Shown: in pieces, positions 22,716-29,848 of the stretch
How positions within the stretch are numbered: the first letter of the stretch is position 1
Layout of the letters: every line of letters begins with the position of its first letter
NCBI GenBank assembly: GCA_016790625.1
Contig: JAEUNB010000379.1
Location: forward strand, 1-33,547
Direction of reading: 5' to 3'
Length of the DNA: 33,547 bases
Source of the DNA: Betaproteobacteria bacterium
GTDB taxonomy: Bacteria > Pseudomonadota > Gammaproteobacteria > Burkholderiales > Usitatibacteraceae
Translations under genes and position numbers: made by a program
The notes under the pieces: generated by a model
What the model saw: only the letters and a program-made list of their open reading frames with translations
The model's database searches: none
What the model was told of the DNA's origin: nothing

Positions 22716-24463
22716 CGAATCAGTACCCGCCGCGACGGCGCAACCGGCCGATCATACTCAACCACCTCTACTCTCGAGAAGAATTTTCGTAGCGACTTCA
22801 GGAAAGACTCCAGTGAGTACCCGGAAGGCAATGGACTGGGATAGTCGGCCTGAATATCCGCTGTCCCACCGAGCCCGTTCGGCATGAACTCGGTTATCAA
22901 TTGACCACGTGTCATGGAGGCGAGCTTCCGACTAATGTCGTCAAAGGATAGCCCCTGTGACAAGAACAAGTGATGCGTGAGCGCCAAACAAAGGACCAAG
23001 TCAGCTTCATAGGGCGTTTCCATAAAACTTCCGTGCGCAACTGAAACAGGTATATCGGGATGCTCCCCTAAAAAGGAGTAAAGCTTGTTTATCGACGCAT
23101 CATCCGTGTCAACTGCTATGCCGGCCTTTCCGCTTCGAGCGCAAAGTATGGTGAACAATCCGTCATTGGCGCCAATGTCGATGAAGCTGGCTGCCTGCAT
23201 GTCATCGGCCAGCGAGGCAACCACTTTGAAACGGGTGTCAGGATGGGCAGGTGCATAGGCTCCGCTCCAAGCCATGCCCAATTCATCTGCCGTTCGATAG
23301 TTCGACCAAAAATTGGAAACGTTTCCTACCTTCATCTCGTCAAGACCACGCCGCAATTTGGCGACAACGATCGTAATAGCGCGACGGTCCCGGCAATCTC
23401 GTCCGGAGAATTCTCGCTGATCGAATGATGGTTTGTGTCCCGAAAGAGACAACACGTCGCCAGCGCTCAAGCCCTCTGGTTGCATTGCCATCAGTTTTCG
23501 CACCTGATCGCGCTTTTCAGGATCTCGATAAATTACTTCTAGCGGATAGTAGAAACATTGCAGGAACTGCATGAAGCCAAACCAATCGTGCGGCTCAGCG
23601 ATAGAGCCGATATCCACCCAGCGCGGGCGACCAGCCTGAAATATTGCGAAATTACCGTAGTGGCCATCGATTAGTGTGTGAGTTGCGCGCAAATTGAGCG
23701 TCAACAGAGTTTCGTTTATGGAGACCCACACACTAGCAGCGTCCTGAAGTGCTGCAATCGGATAGTTGTGTGCTGACACATACCAGGGCGCGCCTTTTGT
23801 TCTGGCAATCTTGCTGTGCTTAGCATGGTCAATTTCCAAGAATTCATGCTTTGGTATCAGCCCTCGTTTCTCAAGTTCAACATAAACTCCCGCGTTTATC
23901 AGTTCGTCAACCTTTCGTGCCGCGTCCCTCTTTATAGCCCGCAAGAAATATCCATTGCGGTGGAAAACGCTGCCCAATGGGTCTTGGCCAGTGCCGAGCC
24001 AAGTAAGAACCGGGGCGGATATGCATGCCTCTTTAACCATAACACCCAGTTTTCGGGTGTCAGCAGATAGCCCGAACTCAGCAGGCGCTGATGGATTCGA
24101 AATATCGAATTCGATGATGACTTGATGCGACTCAATGACGTGATGCGGGATTGCCAACTCATGCCAAGCCTCTTCGCGCACCATCCAAGTTCCAACGCGA
24201 CACCCGTTTATCCTAATCGTTACAAGCTGGTGTTCGATGGAATTCTTGGGGCGAAACGCCATGCAGCGCATCCGCAAAAGCAAGTCCTGCCCGCGGTAGT
24301 CATCGATCAAAAAGGAAATCTCGGCCTTTGCATCGACGGTCCATCGATGGGCTGGTTCCTGCTGTGCCCACCCAAATCCCAAGTAAGCCGCAACGCTATT
24401 TTCCGAGGAGAACAGGAGCGGCGAACCAAGTTTGTAGATCGCGACTTCGCGGCTAGGTGACAC
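22703..24463 (-). CDS. Beta-sandwich / kinase-like / methyltransferase protein
   Basis: A 586-residue multidomain protein. Residues about 1-150 look like a beta-sandwich (W-A-Q-Q-E ... RW ... VTIRINGCRV ... FGLSADTRKLGVMV). Residues about 165-345 contain a kinase-like signature: DGHYGN (D266, H268, N271) and then WVDIGS (D284), which are reminiscent of the catalytic and metal loops of sugar-kinase-type folds. Residues about 420-586 form a SAM domain with FIDIGANDGLFTIL at 427-440. Proteins of this layout are related, as far as I can tell, to NoeA-type methyltransferases. The start is GTG with AGGTAG about 9 nt upstream. It follows the Gmd-like gene by 19 bp, and its 3' end overlaps the beta-helix gene. 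Activity is not assignable without structure comparison. Confidence 0.8.
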   Translation of the reverse strand: MSPSREVAIYKLGSPLLFSSENSVAAYLGFGWAQQEPAHRWTVDAKAEISFLIDDYRGQDLLLRMRCMAFRPKNSIEHQLVTIRINGCRVGTWMVREEAWHELAIPHHVIESHQVIIEFDISNPSAPAEFGLSADTRKLGVMVKEACISAPVLTWLGTGQDPLGSVFHRNGYFLRAIKRDAARKVDELINAGVYVELEKRGLIPKHEFLEIDHAKHSKIARTKGAPWYVSAHNYPIAALQDAASVWVSINETLLTLNLRATHTLIDGHYGNFAIFQAGRPRWVDIGSIAEPHDWFGFMQFLQCFYYPLEVIYRDPEKRDQVRKLMAMQPEGLSAGDVLSLSGHKPSFDQREFSGRDCRDRRAITIVVAKLRRGLDEMKVGNVSNFWSNYRTADELGMAWSGAYAPAHPDTRFKVVASLADDMQAASFIDIGANDGLFTILCARSGKAGIAVDTDDASINKLYSFLGEHPDIPVSVAHGSFMETPYEADLVLCLALTHHLFLSQGLSFDDISRKLASMTRGQLITEFMPNGLGGTADIQADYPSPLPSGYSLESFLKSLRKFFSRVEVVEYDRPVAPSRRVLIRCGL

Positions 24464-24482
24464 TGACTTCTACCTCGCTAGC

Positions 24483-25439
24483 TTAAGAATTGGATGCGTC
24501 GATGCGAAGCATTTTCTCCACGACAGATCGCATATTTGTGGCAGCGACCCAGCCCAACTGCTTGCGCGCTTTTTCCGGATCGCCCTGACTCTTGTCAATG
24601 TCTGTTGGACGGAACAGACTTTCCGAGCTATCCACGTAACGCTTCCAGTCAAGCCCGTTTGCGGCGAAGGCCGCTTCGACAAATTCAGCCAGCGTATGCG
24701 ATTCCCCGGTCGCGATCACGAAGTCGGAGGGGGAAGATTGCTGGAGCATTCTCCACATCGCATCGACGTATTCCGGTGCCCAGCCCCAGTCCCGTCGGAT
24801 ATCAAGGCGCCCCAGCGTGAGGCGCTCTGCGCTGCCGGCGGCGATGCGCCGGGCGGCCTGAACGATCTTCTGCGTAACGAATCGTTTGGGGCGAAGCGGC
24901 GACTCGTGATTGAAGAGGATGCCGGTACAGGCATAGAGCCCGTACGACTCGCGATAGTTCGTCACCAGCCAGTGCGCGGACGCCTTCGCCACCGCATAGG
25001 GGCTGCGCGGATAGAACGCAGTCTTTTCGTTGGCCGCGAGATCGCCAGTATCGCCGAAACACTCGCTGGATCCAGCGCTGTACAGCCGCATCGCTTTCTT
25101 TCGCAAGCGCATGACTTCGAGAATGTTGAGCACCCCGTTCACGACGCTGTCCAAGGTCTCTGCGGGCTGCTCAAACGACAGACCAACCGAGCTTTGGCCG
25201 GCCAGGTAATAAATCTCGTCGGGGTCGCTGCGCTCCACTGCAGTGAATACGCTCCTGAAATCATTTGGCGCCATCGACAGGACCGTGACCTTGCCCTCCA
25301 CTCCCAGCGATGCCAGATTGCCGAAGCTCGATACCTGCGCGTCGCGAGACGTACCCCACACCTCGTATCCCTTGCCCAACAAAAGCCGTGCGAGATACGC
25401 GCCATCCTGTCCGTTGACTCCACAAATCAGTGCTTTCAC
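24483..25439 (-). CDS. Second Gmd-like nucleotide-sugar SDR
   Basis: A 318-residue extended short-chain dehydrogenase related to GDP-mannose 4,6-dehydratase. It has GVNGQDGAYLARLLLGKGYE at the N-terminus, AGSSECFG in place of STSELYG, YPRSPYAVAK with the catalytic Tyr/Lys pair, [19 protein letters not shown], and GRLDIRRDWGWAPEYVDAMW. It is about 54 residues shorter than the gmd product at 18787-19905 and clearly diverged, so it is not a recent duplicate. The start is GTG with GGAG 8 nt upstream; a 58-codon upstream extension overlaps the glycosyltransferase gene and was rejected. It may be a dedicated dehydratase, or a reductase/epimerase such as one making GDP-rhamnose-type sugars. The exact reaction is uncertain. 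Confidence 0.9.
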   Translation of the reverse strand: MKALICGVNGQDGAYLARLLLGKGYEVWGTSRDAQVSSFGNLASLGVEGKVTVLSMAPNDFRSVFTAVERSDPDEIYYLAGQSSVGLSFEQPAETLDSVVNGVLNILEVMRLRKKAMRLYSAGSSECFGDTGDLAANEKTAFYPRSPYAVAKASAHWLVTNYRESYGLYACTGILFNHESPLRPKRFVTQKIVQAARRIAAGSAERLTLGRLDIRRDWGWAPEYVDAMWRMLQQSSPSDFVIATGESHTLAEFVEAAFAANGLDWKRYVDSSESLFRPTDIDKSQGDPEKARKQLGWVAATNMRSVVEKMLRIDASNS

Positions 25440-25458
25440 GCTGCTACTCCGCTGTCGG

Positions 25459-26610
25459 TCAAAAATCGACGCTTGCCTGTATTTCCCGCAACCGTCGCCA
25501 TTCGGAAAAGAAATCATCAAAGTCGCCGGATGCGTTGTGCTGGTGCAGCGCGCGCGCCTCCGCGCAGAACCGTTTCGCCATATCTGACCAGCGGAACTGC
25601 CTGGCCTGCACAAGCCCGCGTTGTTTCAACTCATCCCGGTAGTCAAGGTTTCGGATGTTGCTGATAGCTTCGCACATCTCTTCGACCGAGTAACCGCTGA
25701 CGGTGCACGCAGCATTGCCGGCGGCTTCGCCAAGCGAGCCGTAATGTGTCGTGATGACCGGGCAGCCCGAAGCCATTGCCTCAATCACAGGCATGCCAAA
25801 ACCCTCGTACAGTGACGGATATACCAGCGCTACGGCCCCGTTGTAGGCCAGCGCCAGCTCTTCATCGCTGAGTTCAGCGCGCATACACTTCACCCCCGCC
25901 GGCAAGCCGCGCAGGACTTCGGGCTCGATGTGTTCTTCCCCGCCAACGCAAAGAACATCGAAATCGGTGTCGGGCATACGTGCGAGCGCGTCGAAGAACA
26001 GCTTGCTGTTCTTGTAGCCGGTGTGCTGCACGCGGGCACCGACAAACAGAAAGTAGTCGCGGTGCAGGCCGATCTGCTCCCGTAGCTTTCGCACACGCTC
26101 CTGCGGATGAGACTTGAAAACGCCGCTATCCACACCGCAATGCGAGACCGTCACGGTGGTCGGATCAATTTCGGGATAAAACGCAAGCAGATCTTCGCGC
26201 GTGTTGTTAGAAATGCATAGATGCCGACGAGCAAAACTGATCGCAAGCTCCTTATCCATCCACGCACGCTGAGTCAGGTCGAAGCCGAACAGCTCGGGAA
26301 TCATGTCGTACACCATCAGCAACATCGGCGTTGACAGGGGGGTGGTGTAATAGGTCGATGTGAAAATATCGATGCCGTGAAAATCGCACATGCGCTGAAT
26401 GAGCGCGGAATCGCAAGCGCTGTGCTCCGATAGTTTGCGTGACGGGAATGGCACCAGCGTTGCGCCCTCGACCGCAGGGGCATCGCCGCGATCGAGTATG
26501 AAGACTTCCATCTCGGAGTCCGCTGCAACATAAGGAAGGATCGAGCGCCAGACCCGCGCGATCCCGCTGTTGTTCAACTGGAAAAAAACGCCATCGACAA
26601 GCAGCTTCAT
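25459..26610 (-). CDS. Glycosyltransferase family 4
   Basis: A 383-residue GT-B glycosyltransferase. The donor-site segment YPSLYEGFGMPVIEAMASGCPVI contains the E-x7-E motif, followed by YGSLGEAAGNAA. FVGARVQHTGYKNSKLFFDAL is the first beta-alpha unit of the C-terminal domain (a variant of the usual 'VG-x-x-xRKN' element). The N-terminal domain begins MKLLVDGVFFQLNNSGIARV, like mannosyltransferases of WbdB/WbaZ type. Its ATG overlaps the upstream gene's stop by 4 nt, so the two are probably translated together. The transferred sugar is not readable. Confidence 0.92.
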   Translation of the reverse strand: MKLLVDGVFFQLNNSGIARVWRSILPYVAADSEMEVFILDRGDAPAVEGATLVPFPSRKLSEHSACDSALIQRMCDFHGIDIFTSTYYTTPLSTPMLLMVYDMIPELFGFDLTQRAWMDKELAISFARRHLCISNNTREDLLAFYPEIDPTTVTVSHCGVDSGVFKSHPQERVRKLREQIGLHRDYFLFVGARVQHTGYKNSKLFFDALARMPDTDFDVLCVGGEEHIEPEVLRGLPAGVKCMRAELSDEELALAYNGAVALVYPSLYEGFGMPVIEAMASGCPVITTHYGSLGEAAGNAACTVSGYSVEEMCEAISNIRNLDYRDELKQRGLVQARQFRWSDMAKRFCAEARALHQHNASGDFDDFFSEWRRLREIQASVDF

Positions 26611-28460
26611 GGCTCGGCACCCGATGCCGCAGTTTGCGCGGCCGCTCTCTCGCGGATTGCCAACGCCCGCAATGCAAGCTGCGCCATCGCGTAGCGGTCA
26701 CCTGTGGCCGGCACAAATCCGCTCGCCAAGCCAAGCACTTCCTCCGTAAATTTCCCTTCAGGCATTACTACGTTTGGCGAAACCAGTTGACGAGCGTAGG
26801 TCCTCAAAATACGCCGTGACTCCTGTACCCCTCGAGTATCGGGCCGTGTGGAGATGCCGGCAGGGTTCTGGTAGTACACGACGTGAGGCTCATTGATCTT
26901 GAAGAAATTTTTTCCAGCAACAAGACAGCGCATCCAGAACTCGTAGTCGCCGGCGGACCGATAGGTGGTGTCGAAGTAGCCCATTTCATCGTGCAGGCGC
27001 TTGCGCCACATGGGCGCGTTGTGCGGGGAATTGAAATGCATCATGTTGTACGGCGTGACCTCGGGCAAGTCGCTCTTGTAACCAAACCGCGCAACTTCTT
27101 CGAACGTCAGGCCGGGGTCGAAAGAATAATAGAAATCCTGGTAAACCACGTCGACAAAATCGAGTGCATCGAGTGTCGCCGCCTGAATTGCCAGGGAATC
27201 ATGGCGCCGCAGGTCATCGAGGTTGGTGTTTGTCAGGTATTCGCCGCGTGCCAGCTTTGCGCCCGCGTTCCAGGCCTCATAGATACCGATGCGGTAGTTC
27301 ATGCGGCGATAGACGATGTTGCCGTGCTGCTTGCAGAATCGTTCGATGACCGCCGCTTCGTTCTCAGGTGAATCGGCGTCGATGATCACCAGCTCGCAAT
27401 GATCGCGGAAGCAGCTCTGCGATGTGATGTTGTCCATGAACTGCTCGATGAACTCTTCGCCCCGGTAGAGACTGGCGATCGCCGTCACCAGCGGACCCGG
27501 TGGCCGCTTGATCTCGAACAGTGTCTGGGAATGCGCCGGGGCCGCCTTTGTTCCGGCAGCACGCTCCGTGGCTAGCGCGGCACGACGCACATCCCAATCA
27601 TCCTTGCTCGCCTTCTTGCCGGTACCCATAATGTGGCAGCTGTGCGCATCGTGACCAGTGGTCGACGACCCGGCAGATTGCGCTACCGCCTCGGCGAAGA
27701 GGGCTGCCAGCATCTCGGTGCGAGTAAGTTCGCCCGCCGTAAGCCGGCGCTGCCAGTGACTGATCTCCCACGGTGTGCAGCCGCGACCGTGCACCACTTC
27801 GTAAACATGCTGCACGAATGCACCGTCGACCATATCTGGAAGCAACGTTGAAACCCGGCGGAGCCCTTCCGCTTCCGGGCTTGAATGCATGAGTGCCAAA
27901 AACTCGGGGAATGTGAGTCCATTGGCAAAGTTATTTTCCCAGATCGCAATTTCGGCATCACCAGGCTGACGTTTGACGCAAATCTGATAAACGAGGCCAA
28001 TGCTGTCCCGGATGGTAGTCACGCGAGTGACGGGCGCGTGACCAGGCGGCTCGGCCACCGGCGTATTTACGGCCCGCTGTCCGGGCAGCGAAGCGGTTGT
28101 GGCGGCCTCCTTGAACAAGCTGGCGCGCAGCCATGCAAGGTCGCGATGTGCAGCCACACTTCCTTCAATGTGACTACGCCGCCATAGCCGCACGGTTCGG
28201 TGAACAAAAAGATCGACTAACTTAGCCGCATGCGAACGCGCCGGATCGCGCAAAGCCGACATGATCGGCGGCTCGTCAGCCGCATACTTGCCGGCGGTCA
28301 GCACGGCGCTAACACCGTACAGGCACTGCGCCACTTCATCCGCCCGCATGCCGCGGATCGCGCGCAGGATTTGCGTACGTCCAACCCTCCCCTGGTTGGC
28401 GGCACGTGATTCAGACCACTGCGCGACGCCAGTGTCTTCCCATTCTGATTGTGAGTTCAT
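26607..28460 (-). CDS. DUF4214-like repeat / GT2 glycosyltransferase fusion
   Basis: A 617-residue protein (ATG at 28460; a TTG 15 codons upstream would overlap the preceding gene). The first 140 residues are helical and unrecognised. Residues about 152-257 hold two repeats resembling DUF4214 (IGLVYQICVKRQPGDAEIAIWE and FVQHVYEVVHGRGCTPWEISHW), a module often next to or fused with polysaccharide glycosyltransferases. Residues about 324-560 are a GT-A family 2 domain: LVTAIASLYRGEEFIEQF, ELVIIDADSPENE, then TNTNLDD as the likely metal-binding DxD equivalent. Further on is a GDYEFWMRCL acceptor/catalytic segment, close to the usual 'D-x-E-xW' element. The function is probably transfer of one sugar of the repeat unit. 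Confidence 0.87.
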   Translation of the reverse strand: MNSQSEWEDTGVAQWSESRAANQGRVGRTQILRAIRGMRADEVAQCLYGVSAVLTAGKYAADEPPIMSALRDPARSHAAKLVDLFVHRTVRLWRRSHIEGSVAAHRDLAWLRASLFKEAATTASLPGQRAVNTPVAEPPGHAPVTRVTTIRDSIGLVYQICVKRQPGDAEIAIWENNFANGLTFPEFLALMHSSPEAEGLRRVSTLLPDMVDGAFVQHVYEVVHGRGCTPWEISHWQRRLTAGELTRTEMLAALFAEAVAQSAGSSTTGHDAHSCHIMGTGKKASKDDWDVRRAALATERAAGTKAAPAHSQTLFEIKRPPGPLVTAIASLYRGEEFIEQFMDNITSQSCFRDHCELVIIDADSPENEAAVIERFCKQHGNIVYRRMNYRIGIYEAWNAGAKLARGEYLTNTNLDDLRRHDSLAIQAATLDALDFVDVVYQDFYYSFDPGLTFEEVARFGYKSDLPEVTPYNMMHFNSPHNAPMWRKRLHDEMGYFDTTYRSAGDYEFWMRCLVAGKNFFKINEPHVVYYQNPAGISTRPDTRGVQESRRILRTYARQLVSPNVVMPEGKFTEEVLGLASGFVPATGDRYAMAQLALRALAIRERAAAQTAASGAEP

Positions 28461-28474
28461 CCCTAGCTGTCTTG

Positions 28475-29848
28475 TTATTGCGGTGCGCCCTGCAACACAT
28501 ACCAATCATCCCACTGCGCCTCTTGCCGCGCGTAGCCCCTCGACTCAAGAAGACGGCGAATCGGTTCGCGTGTTTCGGAGAAGTTATGCTCCACTGTAAT
28601 GCATTGAATGCGCCAGCGCTCGAAGGGAAAAGCCCTGAGGATCTCGTACTCGCTGCCTTCGGTATCCAGGCTTAGGTAGTCGATCTCACGCGGCGCGCGA
28701 AATGATGTAAGCAATTCGTCGAGCGATGTCGTCTGCATATGCAACACCTTGCCCAGACTACGGAACGCCTGACGCTTGGCTGCATGGGTATCGTTCCCAG
28801 CAAAGTCGACGATGCCGCCATATTCGTCCGCAAGGATAAATTCCACGTCGCGTCCACTTTCCGCCGCCACGCACGCATCAGAAACGTGGCAGCGCCGGTT
28901 GCGCCGCAGCTGGGCGAAGAAATCCGGGTGAGGCTCAGCACAGATGCCCCGCCAATCGTAGCGGCGTTCCAGCAGATAGGTATTGCTGAGCAGGACGCCG
29001 TCGGTTGCGCCGAACTCCACGAAGTAGCCGCCTCGCTTGAAACCGGTTTGCTCCAATACCCACAGGTCCTGTCCAAGCTGCGAGGTAGACGCTTCACGAT
29101 CATCCGCCGGATTGCCGCCTGATGTGTAAAGCTGCTTGCGTTGCGCGGCCAGCGCGAGGCCGCCGCGAAGCAGTTCGATCTCGGCTTCTAGCATGCGAAT
29201 CCTGGCATCGTTGTCCGCCGGGCGCTCCGACAGGCTCGCGGCCTTCGCCAGTGATTTTTCCATCAGCGCCGCAGCGTCGGGCAAGAGGCCGAGCTTTGTC
29301 ACTTCACGCACCGAGCGGGCATGGCCCATTAGTTCGGCAGATCCGCCTGCCGATGCGCCAACCGACACTGCCTGCTCGAAGTGGCGTACCGCGCGGGCGT
29401 CCTGTCGGCTCAACGCCGCGGCGCGACCGAGCGTGTTGTGTACGCCGGCCACCAACACCTGCGCAAGCAGATCGCGGCGGCAACCCCACTGAATGGCCAG
29501 CCGGGCGGACTTGAGCGCATTGTCGTTTTCACCAAGCTGCTGCTGCGCAGCCGCCACCAGCAACGCCAGCCGGTCGCGGTCGGGATGATACCGCAAACGA
29601 TCCAGATCACATTTCGCCAGCGCCTCCCATTCACCGAAGAACCACTGCGTCTTTGCCTGAGACAGCGCCGACGCGTCGTAACCTTCGATCACCGGTAGTA
29701 ATTCGGATTCGTCGGTTCGAGTTGCCGTAGCTGCATCCGCAACATCAGCGTCCAGTTCCTGCACCCTCCGCTTTGCGGCGGAGGTACCAGACTTTTTGCG
29801 GACGGCCGGCTTGCGTTTGGCCGTCTTGCTTTCAGAATGCTTTTTCAC
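28475..29848 (-). CDS. FkbM methyltransferase with basic tail and helical repeats
   Basis: A 457-residue protein. The GTG start gives a lysine/arginine-rich tail (about residues 2-30, KKHSESKTAKRK...), then TPR-like helical pairs (about 60-200). The C-terminal FkbM methyltransferase domain (about 258-455) has QLGQDLWVLEQTGFKRGGYF, VEFGATDG (motif I), AEPHPDFFAQL, YLSLDTEGSEYEILRAF and a final ITVEHNF strand. The start overlaps the previous gene's end by 17 nt; a TTG nine codons upstream is less likely. FkbM enzymes methylate sugar or polyketide hydroxyls. The tail and repeats suggest docking to DNA, membrane or protein partners; the glycan acceptor is unknown. Confidence 0.85.
   Translation of the reverse strand: MKKHSESKTAKRKPAVRKKSGTSAAKRRVQELDADVADAATATRTDESELLPVIEGYDASALSQAKTQWFFGEWEALAKCDLDRLRYHPDRDRLALLVAAAQQQLGENDNALKSARLAIQWGCRRDLLAQVLVAGVHNTLGRAAALSRQDARAVRHFEQAVSVGASAGGSAELMGHARSVREVTKLGLLPDAAALMEKSLAKAASLSERPADNDARIRMLEAEIELLRGGLALAAQRKQLYTSGGNPADDREASTSQLGQDLWVLEQTGFKRGGYFVEFGATDGVLLSNTYLLERRYDWRGICAEPHPDFFAQLRRNRRCHVSDACVAAESGRDVEFILADEYGGIVDFAGNDTHAAKRQAFRSLGKVLHMQTTSLDELLTSFRAPREIDYLSLDTEGSEYEILRAFPFERWRIQCITVEHNFSETREPIRRLLESRGYARQEAQWDDWYVLQGAPQ

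Noticed and set aside
24696-25664. Plus-strand frame of 322 codons antisense to the second Gmd-like gene
   Set aside because: Shadow of a strong SDR match; no start site signals.
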